A DNA stretch of 64,000 nt from Rhea pennata. Its lineage: Eukaryota > Chordata > Aves > Rheiformes > Rheidae. Below the pieces are notes generated by a model that saw only the letters and a list, made by a program, of their open reading frames with translations, had not been told where the DNA came from and ran no database searches. The translations under genes and the position numbers were made by a program. The stretch lies in NCBI RefSeq assembly GCF_028389875.1, contig NC_084674.1, forward strand, positions 14,665,501 through 14,729,500. The letters run 5' to 3'. Shown one piece after another: positions 1-25,947 of the stretch; the first letter of the stretch is position 1; each line of letters begins with the position of its first letter.

Positions 1-970
1 ACAAAACATCAGCCTAATAATAATAAGACTTTAAAAGTAATAAAACTTAGGGTTATTTGTTTTCATGTTTTGAATGCTTAATGATATTAGTCAAGTTCAA
101 CAGTGAGGTCAAGGATATTTCTCTTGTATTTCTTTTACTTAATTCTAAGATTTTTCCACAGAGCTGTGACTTTAGGGAATACACTGAATTTTGTGAGGCC
201 TAATGTAGGATAACAAGACAAAAGCAGTTCTGACTGGATTCACTGGAAGGAGAATACTCTATGGGGATTTGGTTACTGAATGAGTAACAGAGATGAGTAA
301 CAGAGATGAGACACATCTAGGGAGTAAGTTCTTTGTGGCCAGGCTCAAGCAGTGTCTTTATATCTGTGGTTAAAAAGCACTTCTTGGGCATCAGTTCTAA
401 CGGCTTCACAGAGTTCATTGTGCACGTATGTGTCTGATCACTGACCAGCATTGCTCAAAGCACTGTACATGCACAAAAGAAATGGTGGTTCTTACATTCT
501 TAGGAGTAACTGGTTAGGAGAATTGTTACTGGAAGTCCTGGCGTGTGTCACTTTTATTTATACTGTGGTACAAGCTGCAGCAGTATTATAATTTGGTAAT
601 GTGCTTTGGGGTTTGTGAACTAGGTTTTTGCAATTGGTTGAATTGATTGGGCTCAAAGATTTTTAGAAGTTTTGAATAGTTTTTTGTTGTCCTGGGACAA
701 AAACTCCAGTTAGACTTACTCTGCAGTATTTGTTTGTATAGAATAGATAGTGTATGTTCTTTTCACTTGACTCAATCTTGAAGAGGTGTTAGGAAATTAA
801 CTATATTCTTACTTTATCCACATGGAAAGATGTAGAATATATTGGAGACTAGTTGTTTAAATAGATTTTCCAAATTTGGTCCTGCTGGCAGATTGTGATT
901 TGCTCTTGCATGGCACAAGAACATCAGCTAGTATGTTTTGCTTCAAGTGTTTATTTCTCCATATTTTTAG
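1..970 (+). other. IL17RD: IL17RD intron (3' part), upstream of the first exon in the window
   Basis: AT-rich intron ending in a pyrimidine-rich acceptor and AG at 969-970. I looked for the preceding coding exon (N-terminal extracellular residues just before the NCT sequon) and did not find it. A 13-bp unit beginning TGAGTAACAG is repeated 2.3 times at 281-310. Nothing else is recognisable. Confidence 0.75.
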
Positions 971-15570
<14,600 letters not shown>

Positions 15571-17122
15571 TATATTACAACATTGTTATGCATTGCCACT
15601 TTATCAGCAGCCTCTGTTTGTGCTTTTAACTGCCACACTATCCCAGCACTAAACCTACTTGAAGGAACAAATATTCCCTGAAGAAGATCTGCTATTCCTA
15701 AGGGATTTTTATGACCAGTAAACTTGAACCTGTCAGTCCTTATTAAGTCTTTCGTGAGTTGAAAAATGCAGCATGGAAAAATAGTTGAAAATATACTTCA
15801 AAAATCATTCCTATTTCTAAGTTAAATTTCATGATCATATTACACTGCTTACAGATGCCACAGTCAAAAATCACTTTTCTTTTTTTTCCTAGATGTAATC
15901 TTGCAAGTGGATGGAAAACTGCTTGGACCATTAAGTCTTAGTAAATTTTGTTGTTCAGCCTCTGGTTTTAAATGCTGGCATACTTGATGGCAGGATTATT
16001 TTAGTAAATGAGCAGTAGGACTTTATATAGAATGCCAAAGGTGAGACCACATGATTTTCCATCAGGAGAATTCCATTTCTTTTAGAAATATTTGAGCTCC
16101 TTTCCTCACACTTTCCTCTCTCTTCCCTAAATGTTAATGTGTCTCAGACTTCAATTTCAGATAAGAGCATGTCTTCCTCTTCAGTATGAGTCTCCTTTCC
16201 TTTTTCCATAATCTGGCTTTGACGCTCAAATAATAACATATTGAGTCTGAAAATAATCTTTTTTTTACAATAGAAAAAAAAAATCATATATATGCTGAGT
16301 GAATGATACCATGGAAACTAAATTTCCTATTTTCTTCCTGGAAGGGTTGATATGAAGAATACTTCAAAGAGATGGGGGGAGGAACACCAAATTTTGTATT
16401 TGTTCAGGACATCGTTCAGTCTTTGGTCAGCCTTGAGAGGAGTGAGTTGTGTGGGGAATTTCTAGTATCCTTCAAGGACATGCTGCTACAAATTCATCTG
16501 GGCTAAAATATGTTAAGGCGAGCAGTTAACCTACAAGAATACTTGAGTTCATTTTGATCTACCACTAAAGAGAAGCCTGTGAATTATTTTGAAGCTCCCA
16601 GTACTTGCTCTTAGTTAGTGATTAAGATAGTGTAATATTACTAGTGTTATATTAACAAAAAGTGCTAAAAATACAATTGTCTTGTTTATCTGAAGACAGG
16701 GAGCATGCAAGGGCTTTCTTCTGCAATGATGTAGGTATATCCTCATCCAAAGTATCACCACTGTTTCCAGTGGGTAACTTCAGTAAAACTCATCTGTATT
16801 ACTGCAGTTCTAGGCACTATTTTAACATGCATGGTAATAGCAAATAATAAGACACCTTATAAGTGTGTCTTTGCTAAATTTATTCATGGAGTCAGATTCT
16901 ATCCCTTGTTTCATCCCTCTTTGGGTTTCCCTAAGAGGAGGTTACTTTAAAAGTATATCAGAACTCAAGCACATCAAATATTCTCTCCATTTTGGTAGAC
17001 TAGAATTAAGATATTACTAATTGTTACTTTGTATTATACATTTTAATAGCATGAGCTAGAACTATTAAACCAGTGATGATTATCTTACTGTGGTAATTTT
17101 AGCTCTTCAGTGCTGTCAAATC

Positions 17123-17151
17123 TTTTTTTTTTTTTTTGGGGGGGGGGGGGG
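17123..17151 (+). repeat. T15-G14 junction tract
   Basis: 15 T followed directly by 14 G; on the minus strand this is C14-A15, the same pattern as at 8645 in opposite orientation. Confidence 0.9.
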
Positions 17152-18771
17152 AGAGAAAATAAAAACAACAAAAAGTAGGCCACCACTCAATTCTGTGTGC
17201 ATTTATGTGAATTGTTATTTTTGGATTCTGACTTGTTCCTCACTGAGTCACTTTAAACCCTCTGGTTTTTTTGGTCAGCTTATATTTAATCATACGAATG
17301 TCCAAACAAAAGACACTCTTGAAATTGCTGTTGTCACAGATGCATTAAGAAAGGTCTGTACAACTTCCACGCTTAAAATGTAATAATTATTTGAATGTAG
17401 CCATTGATGGCAGAATTCCAGTATGCTTTGCAATTGTAATATAGAATTATACTATGATGAGAGAGATGCATGTGTTAGATTTGGAACGCCGTGTCCATTA
17501 GCGTAATGTTCTTTACTGTCCCTGTTCCCTGAATTTGAAAGAACAGCAAGTGGAAAACTATAAATTCACAATATCTAAATTTAGGTAATTCTTACTACAC
17601 AGTGAATTACCCGCACTTTCAGTAATGCTTTCTTCATACCGTGCCTTGAGCTGTACAAAATTCTTCATGCTTTCCCATTCTTTAAAGTTGAAAAATACCT
17701 GGGTCAAACTAGGCAGAATAATTTAGAAGTAAATGCTCCTCTACTAAATCCAGCTCTGTAGTATCTTGATTCAGTGCAGTTTTTGCAGAAAGTTCACACA
17801 AGTTGAGTGCTAAGGAGCTGCTGTGTACAGAAATGCCAAAGCTGCAACACATAAGGACAATGAGGTAGGTTGAGGCAGTTTCTTAGCAATTAAATGGTGA
17901 AGGTAATGCTGCTTTCCTCAGTGGAAAATCCCAGCTTACATACTGTTGTTTTATGCTTGGCTAAAGATTAGAAAGAGTTCCTGGTTTTATTAAGTTCAGT
18001 AGCAAAATTTAAATTATTTAATGGGATTAATATTTTCTTCTGAGCTCTAAGGAAGCTCAGTTTCAAAGATGGGCAAAGAATCACTCTTGACTAATGATTT
18101 TATTTTTTTTTATTTTTTTAATTTGCTGTACAATCCTGCAAATTGTTATGTAATTATGAAAAGTCTATGCAGATGCCAACCAAATACATTTTAGAGGAAA
18201 ACAGAAAATGAATTCCTCTTTAGCATATGGTGGAAACAGCATATAATGTATCTAGAAGAAAAAGCATATAATTAAAAATTAAGAGTAGCGTAAGTCCACA
18301 CTTTTTTAAAAAAATACACAGAACTGAGAAAAATAATACTTATCTGTTTTAGTAATTTTTTTAAAGCCTTAATGCTTTATAAAATTAGAAAAATATGTAT
18401 TGAGAGTAGGGAAGGGCATAGTACTGAATTTGCAAGAATTTTTTTTTCTCACCCACAAGAATACCACCAGAAGTCTTTGTAAAAATACTTTTTAAAAGAA
18501 ATACTTCAATACACATTTTAGAGGTTAGCTTACTACTATTTTCCAGTATTAGTAAACTAAACAGAATGTAAATGGTACTAATAGACTTAAGTGTGTGGAC
18601 ATATGATTGTTTGGATGTTTCAAAACATGTTTTCTAGGAGGGTAGAAGAAACATCGGAAAGCTAAAGGTGTGAGACATAGCTGTATATTCAACATCTTGA
18701 ATGACTGAGATAGCTGTTACCATAATTTGTACCCGTACTGTTGAAAATAGAATGCAGCTGATATTTGCAGA

Positions 18772-18817
18772 AATAAAATTTTTATACTATAATTTAGAAG
18801 TTAAATTTCAAAATAAA
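18772..18817 (+). promoter_or_regulatory. IL17RD: Tandem poly(A) signals, candidate IL17RD 3' end
   Basis: AATAAA at 18772-18777 and again at 18812-18817. A T-rich downstream element (CTTTTGTTCAGTTTCTTTC) follows within 5-25 nt of the second, the usual layout of a cleavage site. Inference only; transcripts would decide whether this or a later site is used. Confidence 0.4.
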
Positions 18818-18840
18818 ACACTTTTGTTCAGTTTCTTTCA

Positions 18841-21800
18841 CTGAGCTTTTTTAGTAGTATTAAAGACGAAGCTTGAGAGTTCGTTTGCATTCTTATTTTA
18901 TCTAAAACATTGCAATTTTGCATACCACACAAATAACCAGACTCGTAACTGCTATTCACACTTAACATCTAGAAGAGAAGTTGATATATTGATGGATTAA
19001 TATAACCAAGCAACTGAAAGAAACTATAAATGTTTAAAAATTCTGTACTGGACAGACTGGGTCTGACCTTTTTTGAAAATAAGACTACTATAATATGACT
19101 TTATATGATTGTTTTCCCTGTGTCCTCCTTGAACGTCTCCTAGCACATGGTTCTGCACGTCAAGAGAAACCTACCCCTACTAGCTACAAAAACTATGATA
19201 ACCTGGATTGGATGATACTGTCAAAGAAGACAGTATCTTCTTTGCAGGATTGTCAAAGAAGTGATACGTAAAGTTCCTATGCCCTTTTCTTTCCACCCAA
19301 ATTGATTTCCAAAGCACTGTTCTAGTTGATGAATCCTGCAAACTGTATTTCTAGGGATATGCCTTGAAGCCACTCATACACCTAACATTATTAAAGTAAA
19401 TGAAGTTTTTTTATAATGGACTCATGGTCTGGCATCATCAAACTTAGATGACAATAGACAAAACCTGTAGTCTGTTTTAAAAAAAAAAAAAAAAAAAAAA
19501 AAAGCTGTTGCTATTTAGAATTTGAACTGCTTGCTTAACACTGAGAGCGCTTGCATACGCATTAGCTATTCTGAATCAGTTTGTGTTTTGAATTTACAGG
19601 GATGGTGTTTTAAATCTTTGTATCTGCTGTTTTCTCTGAGCTTCTACCCAAAATTTCTAGTTCTGCTCCTATCACCAGGTAAATTGGAGATGTTCTGAAG
19701 GGTCACTAACTGCATTTTTAGATGGGCTAAGTGGATCATTTCAACAATTTCAGTTTCTTTCTATCTACAGCAGCATAAAAAAAAAGTTTAATGTAGAGTT
19801 GGTTAAAGTTGAAATGGTTATTAAAACTCTTAAAAAGTGAAGCTATTTGGTTGCTTTATAGCAAGGAAATCATCTTTAGATTTATATGCATAAGAACATT
19901 TAAGAACATTTTAGAACTGGTTCTGCTTTGCACATATGGGCTATTTCAGTAGGTCATCTGCTTATTACAGGAGAAATGGGGAACTGTTGCAGTTTACAGA
20001 TATTTAAAATGAGAAGTGAAAGAATGCTATTCCAGTTACAAAATAATACCAATTATAAATGGTTAGAAACTGTTTAAATTAGAAGGACACATTTTTTTCT
20101 TATTTTTTAAATACACATACATGTTTTACAAATACGCTTTAAAAAAAGAATTATTTTAATGCTTATATTTTAGGTATTTCAACTTACCTATGTATGCCAG
20201 CCTAATATTTTAGCCAGGTTGCACAATTGGTATGATATGTCATTACTCGGAGGAATGAAGAAGTCAAGAAATGCTTTAAAACTGATAGCATACTTGGATT
20301 TTGAAAAGATATTCAGGATCCATTCATGAAATAAGACACTACTTATGCGTCTTCTGTTAGGTGGTCAGCATAATGCATTTGTACATAAGTAGTAATTCAA
20401 AGGAGAATTTATTTGTGTTTGGACTCTTCAAGGTGTATTTTTTAAATATGTATTCTGCAATTCTAATCTCTGTATTTTTTTACCTTGGAGCCCTAGACAC
20501 TGGGGACTTTGTGATTGAAAAAAAAATAGAAAGAAGGTATTGCTCTAATGTTTATACGTTCAGAATGAAACATGAGAACTCTCAGGATGCCTTCCTAACG
20601 TATGGGAACTGTTGGACAAAATTCTTCCACCCTGTGGAAAGATACGCATCATTGGGAGGATGTGCATATGGATAGTGCATTTTGAAAAACTTTAGAAAAT
20701 AATATCTCATTTTTCTTTTTATCTTGCATGTAAATATTGTGGTGATTTGATACTGAAATCTCTCTCACACACAAAATCTTTATTTGAGTTTTAGTCACAA
20801 AATGTGCATTGCACACAATGTGTGCATTCAAACTATAAATCGTCAGACTTGAATTATTTCTAAATGGTCAGAAGTTACAGGCTGTGCTGTGATTAGCTGA
20901 AGGAATATTCCCTCAATCTGCTATAAATTATTTTATTTTACTTGATATCACTATATATTGCTGTTTCCCAGACTCATAAAAAACAGAACGAGAGATTCAT
21001 AATGAGATACAATTATTTATTCTTTTACAGTTGATTTAATAGTATGATTAGCTATAGTGTGCCATTTTCTCGGCAGTTGTACTATTGGCAGTCACCTCAT
21101 ATTTATTATAGTCCATGGAAAAAGCAGAAATTAGGTCATATTGTCCTGTTCAAAAGAAACAGGTGGAAAGATAATGTTCTTCCCTTGGTTTCAGATGTTA
21201 CTTAGATGACCTGAAACTGAAGTGCTTATCCATACCTATCTTTGAGAAAAAAGCTCAATTCTTGATTTGGGTATTTTACTCCAATACAGAAACTTTGGGA
21301 AGGCTAGGAATTTGAAAATGTTACTGTGAAAACAGGAAAACTAATTAAAAATTAAAAACACTTCTGGTTTATATCTCATTATAAACATCAGTACAAGAAG
21401 AAATTGGAGAATTGTTCATTTTTGTGATCAGTTAATAAAAAGACTTCATTTTTAATGCATATGGAGCTGTAGCATTCAAGATTGATTTACAGCAGCAATC
21501 AAAGCACCTTTTTTTCCAGATTCTACTGCTAGGTTCGCAGGCCTTGACAGTAGATGGAAGACTGAATTGGCTTGAGCATCTGGCATGTAGTCCTGTTGGG
21601 TTGCTGATTTCACTGGAATTCTAACTATTTTGTGACTGCAGATGTGCAAAAAGATTTGGAGGGAGACAGTCTTGTTGATTATAAGAATTAGGTACATTTA
21701 TTGCATAATTGTCCGTAAAACTGTTACTGTTTTTCTCCATAAGGGAAGTACATACCTGTGCATAATTCTAATTGCTACAACACAGGTACATTCCCTCTGC

Positions 21801-22300
21801 AATGTCTGTATTAATCCTTTGACTGTAAATCAGTGTTGAATTGTTCACATCACTTGCTCTTAATTTCTGTAATAGCCAACCAAGTTTATCATGCAGTTCT
21901 ACTCAGCTAAAAACATTTGACTATTGATACCATAATATAATTTTCTAGGGAGTATAACATTTCCCAGATTCATGAAAAACAGAACAATAAAAGTGGAACA
22001 CAAGATTATGCAAATGGCATGGGAGACAGATAGTGTTTTCTGCATCAGAGTAAAGCAACTTTGGAGGCTACAGTCTACTTTTTATCAAATTTTGACTGTT
22101 ACCAACAACTACAAACCAAAAGCTCTTTTTTGTCTCAGAGAGTACTCTAAAGATATAGATAAAAACTAAAAGTTAACCTTTTCACTGCTGAGAAAATCAA
22201 TTTCTAAATGCACAGTCAAAGGACTGGATGCCTAACATAGCAAATGGAAAATTAAACACATAGTGAATATGCTTATTATATTAATTTGTTATATAGATAC
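18841..22300 (+). other. AT-rich region: extended IL17RD 3' UTR or intergenic
   Basis: No gene recognised on either strand. Contents: a pair of mutually exclusive hairpins at 19214-19244, a run of 25 A at 19479-19503, two copies of a 26-nt near-identical segment (20964-20989 and 21960-21985), and AATAAA at 21434 and 21986. Short frames such as 20361-20675 are AT-rich and have no supporting features. Confidence 0.5.
19479..19503 (+). repeat. Poly-A tract (25 nt)
   Basis: A run of 25 A with no AATAAA or ATTAAA in the 30 nt upstream, so probably neither a retroposed tail nor a cleavage site. Confidence 0.9.
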
Positions 22301-25260
22301 CAAACTGAACTCTATTTCAAAGAAAAAAGTTCCCAGCAAGATTACCTCTAGTAAACTACAGAGTGCCAAGAATACTTTCACTGCACCTCGTTACTGCCTG
22401 ATGAAAGTAATCTACAGTAATTACAGAGCAAGTTGCTGAACAATAATCATAATACAAAAGTCTTTTACAGTAATATTTTCTAAGCTTTTCATGAGTGCCT
22501 GCAGCCTTTTAATGAATGTTTTATTTCTCAATTTCCATAAATTTCATTTATGAAATCAGATACTAACAATGTGAGTGGGTCACACTTCAGCAGAATTGCT
22601 TGGTATGTCACAGGTCAGATTTTTTTCCTCACAAATGCATAACTGGGCATGTAAACACCATAAGTAAGTATTATTATCCTCATTTTACAAAGTGAGATAT
22701 AATTAGGAAATGAGCTCAAGAACAGAGATGAGGCTGGTGTCAGCTGTGGAGAGAATACGTAATTGTGTCTATAGCCAGTCAGTGCATTCTGTTAGAGACA
22801 CTGTTATTGCAACTTTTGCCATTCTGCAATGTCCTGCGTGACAGATCAATACAGCCAGCAGGGTTTTTTTTTTGCCCTGAACAAGCCCTGTGACACCCCT
22901 GTAGCAAGTCATGGAGTGATGGAGCGCAATGTGCAGCGGGCTGCACAGCACAGGCATGGCAAGAACCGCAAGAGAAGGAAGAGGTAGATTTGGGGCAGAT
23001 GTACGCAATGTTACTTCTGCTACAGTATCCCAGAGGCCTCTCAAGGCTGAGGTAACTTGGGGCACATTTTTGACCTATCTCAGACTCTATATTGCCTGTT
23101 CCAGCACCATAGCGTTCCTTGGTACTACTTCTCTAGAAGTATATTGCTTGATGTGAACCTGGTTTGCAAGAACTGACTCATTTTGATGAAAATTAGGAGT
23201 GATTTCATTGCTGTCAGTTACACCATACATATTTCAAAATAATTAAAAGTGAGAGAAGAATTAGGCCTACTTGTCTTTAGCAATGTCTGATTTCAGAGAT
23301 GTTCCCATAAAGCTGTTAAGTCATCAACAAAAGGGAACCTGGCAGCCCTTTACTGTGGCTTTTGCAAACACACCAAGGTGTGATTTAGGTGTTAGGAAGG
23401 AAACCACCTGCTCTTTGCAGGTAACAGTTGGGCAAGGCACAGCTGTTGAGAGTAGAGTGAGAATAAAGTGAATCAGAAAGGAGTTTAATTTCTAAACTTT
23501 AATCTCTGTACTTAGATTGTCTACATATCTGAGAAATACAAGTATACATATTTGGAAATTTCTACCCTTACATTTCAACTGACATGTTAAAACAAACATT
23601 ACATATTTACGTACAACTATCAAATGTCGCTGTATTTTAGGATAATGTTTTGGACTGAAGAAATAATGCATTGACTAATTTTGCATTCTGTATTCTGGAT
23701 AGCAAAGAAAATTCCATACTCATCAAGATTTATAAATGCTATACAATCAATTATCTTTTCTTGATTTTATCTCCGTATTCTTACACCACATAACGAACAA
23801 TCATGATAAGCCTCATGCAAGTATGTGAGTCAATTGCAAGTTATGTTACAGGGCTCATCATCTTCAAAGTCAGAAATTACAAATTAGATATTAAAAATGT
23901 TAAATCTCTGGACAACATTTTTAGTTGATCTGGTTAAGCAGCTTCCATTACATTATGTAATTACAGAACGTATATCCAATGATCTTTCAATCATTGTGTA
24001 CGTAAGTGGGAATTCTGAGGCCATAGAAAATGGAGTGAAAGTTACAGGGCTCTAAACAGTGTATCTTCACAGTTGTTGATAACGAATACTAAGTTAAATT
24101 TTAAACATAACTAAAACCTGTCACTTTTCTTTAAAGGCATGGTAGGTCCCAAGTGAAAAATGGATAGGGTCCAGCTGCCCATTACAGCTCTGCATTTGTA
24201 ATAGGCACCACTTTAGTGGCACTAGGAGAGCATGAGCTGGGGTCTTTTCTGGTTTTGTTTGCAGCAGCTATGATGAAGGCTCAGTATTTCAGGAATCCAT
24301 CATAGATAATCAGACCTAAGAAGCCTGAAAGATTTCTCTGTTGTTCATATTGATACTGCTGTGAACCTAGATTTTGCCCATAACATAGTGTTGATTAAAA
24401 ATAATTGCTAGTGTAGCTGACTTTGCCATAGGACTAGCAAAGTGCCCATCTCCATATACCTCTCTAGTTTATGTGAATTACTGCTTTGAAAGCAGAAGGA
24501 AGAAGAAAAAGCAGAAAAAAATGTTACTTTTCACAGACTGCGGATAGCTTAGAAAAGAACGTAAGAAATAGGTACATCCCAAGCAGTAAGACAGTGGTCT
24601 TACAAAGCTAAGCCAATATATGAGCTGTAGGAACTGTATCTCGTAATAAATACTGCAAGTTTTCCCTTACTAGAAGCAAAGGAGAAATTAAGTTCTGTCA
24701 TTTATTTAGGCATTACACGTTTGTTTTGAAGTAACAAAACGTTTCTCAGAGCAACTTTTTTGTAGAAATACTATACAGAAATAAGTTATTTATTTATTTA
24801 AAAAAAGGTCTTACGTCCATACCACGTGTCTAGCCTTGAAACAACTGCAAGATTTAATCTCATCGCAAAATGTTAGGTTAGAAACAGAAAAGAGAGCTCT
24901 CAAGTGATTATTCTATTTTAAAGTATTTCTGGTGTCTCTGGGCTACAATATGTGGTGAGCTACTCTTTTTGACATTTTCTAGCAGTTATTTTCTCTTGCA
25001 CGATAGAATTACTATTCCAAGATTTACTAGAGTTTAAACGATGCCATCACATCAAATTATAATTCTTTTCCCATTAGTTATAAAAAGACCTACAACCTAC
25101 ATTTCATTCAAATTTGCATTGCATCAGTGTTATAATTGTTAGTATTTATTATTTGTACTGAACTAAGTACTGAAATAAGTAAAATAAGAGCTCGGCTTTA
25201 CCAGGCGCAGTACACACGCATGCCAGAAAGATGGTCCCTGATCTGAAGAGCTCATAATCT
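22301..25260 (+). other. Intergenic spacer between IL17RD and the next promoter
   Basis: No recognised gene. A somewhat more GC-rich patch at about 22850-23060 carries overlapping frames on both strands (minus 22769-23065, plus 22929-23156) without known similarity or splice support; it may be an old degraded repeat. An ATTTA-rich stretch lies near 24783-24800. The mammalian SPATA12 locus sits in this interval in human, but I see no counterpart. Confidence 0.55.
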
Positions 25261-25540
25261 TCTTGCTTCTATTTTTAATACGATACCTTTCCATATTCAC
25301 AGGCCTATTTTGGGAGCTCAGAAGAGATTCGTGTAGTGTATTTTGTGCGTTGTTTGTTCCTCCGAAACAGACGTGCTCACTATTGCCTGTAAGTTACTCT
25401 TCCCGAGCTGTGCCTCAGCACAGCAAGCGGATCGGCTCCTGCTCGTTCGCCCTTCACGTCTCGCCAACTTCGAAGTCAGTTTCCAGGTTTTGGAGCTCGA
25501 GATTCTCACCGCACCCCGGGTGCAGTTTGCCTTCTTTCCA

Positions 25541-25585
25541 TCCTCCTCTTTTTTTCCCCCCTTCTTCCCCCCTCTCCCTTTTTTT
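25541..25585 (+). repeat. Pure pyrimidine tract at the island's upstream edge
   Basis: 45 nt of only C and T just before the CpG island, part of a wider C/T-rich stretch to about 25608. Such tracts upstream of GC-rich promoters can form triplex structures or bind pyrimidine-tract factors. The composition is seen; a role is inference. Confidence 0.7.
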
Positions 25586-25696
25586 GACCAGTCTTTCCCC
25601 CTCCCTGCTTGAACACCGGTCTCGAGGTGGAAGCGAGCTGCCCGCGTCGACTCCGCGCGGCGCCCGCGCCGCTCCGCGCACCGCGGAGGATCGCGT

Positions 25697-25763
25697 GGGC
25701 GGGGCTTGCTGGAGGGGCGGGGCTTGCGGGCCGCATGGGCGGGGCTTACCAGGGGCGGGGCTT
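25697..25763 (+). promoter_or_regulatory. Four tandem GC boxes (Sp1/KLF type)
   Basis: The 11-mer GGGCGGGGCTT occurs exactly at 25697-25707, 25715-25725, 25737-25747 and 25753-25763. The second and fourth copies are also followed by the same GCGGGCCGC, so part of the array looks duplicated. The GGGCGGGG core is the classic Sp1-family site. Spacing between starts is 18, 22 and 16 nt. Confidence 0.8.
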
Positions 25764-25779
25764 GCGGGCCGCGCACGCA

Positions 25780-25947
25780 CTCGCCCCCCCTCCTCCACCT
25801 CCCGCGCCCCGCCCCGCCGCCAGCGGCGCCCCCCGGTGGTGGCTGCAGCTGCTGCGCGGAGGCGCCGCGGCGCGGTTCTCGCCTGGGCGGCAGCTCTGCG
25901 AGCCGCGCTCTGGGAGCCGGGGAGCAGCAGCAGCAGTGGGGCGCAAG
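25780..25947 (+). other. ARHGEF3: Candidate ARHGEF3 first exon (5' UTR)
   Basis: Downstream of the GC boxes the sequence runs through a CAG run (25923-25936) to GCAAG/GTAAGG, a strong splice donor at 25948. The start is a guess, because CpG-island promoters have dispersed start sites. No convincing coding frame: long open frames here only reflect GC richness. If the start site lay upstream of 25735, an ATG there would open 71 codons to the donor and run 5 more into the 38284 exon before a stop. Confidence 0.45.

Larger units (their letters stand above)
15571..18840 (+). other. IL17RD: Probable IL17RD 3' untranslated region
   Basis: AT-rich sequence after the stop without convincing coding capacity on either strand. 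Two AATAAA hexamers 40 nt apart at 18772 and 18812, followed by a T/GT-rich stretch, give the first good end. It may extend further, since mammalian IL17RD has a multi-kilobase 3' UTR; further AATAAA motifs are at 21434 and 21986. It contains a T15-G14 junction tract at 17123-17151 that interrupts the chance frame 17090-17383. Confidence 0.55.

Noticed and set aside
895..970. In-frame ATG-like start just before the first IL17RD exon
   Set aside because: The sequence before 971 is a polypyrimidine acceptor, and the first codon needs one base from an upstream exon to give the conserved Asn.
19400..19503. Poly-A run as the tail of a processed pseudogene
   Set aside because: No poly(A) hexamer in the last 30 nt and no gene-like sequence upstream.
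20361..20675. 104-codon frame downstream of IL17RD
   Set aside because: AT-driven composition, no start context or family, likely within UTR or spacer.
22769..23156. Opposed 98- and 75-codon frames in a GC-richer patch
   Set aside because: No splice sites, known similarity or promoter; possibly an old repeat, not supported as a gene.
22301..25260. SPATA12-like gene between IL17RD and ARHGEF3, as in human
   Set aside because: No open frame or sequence I could relate to it.
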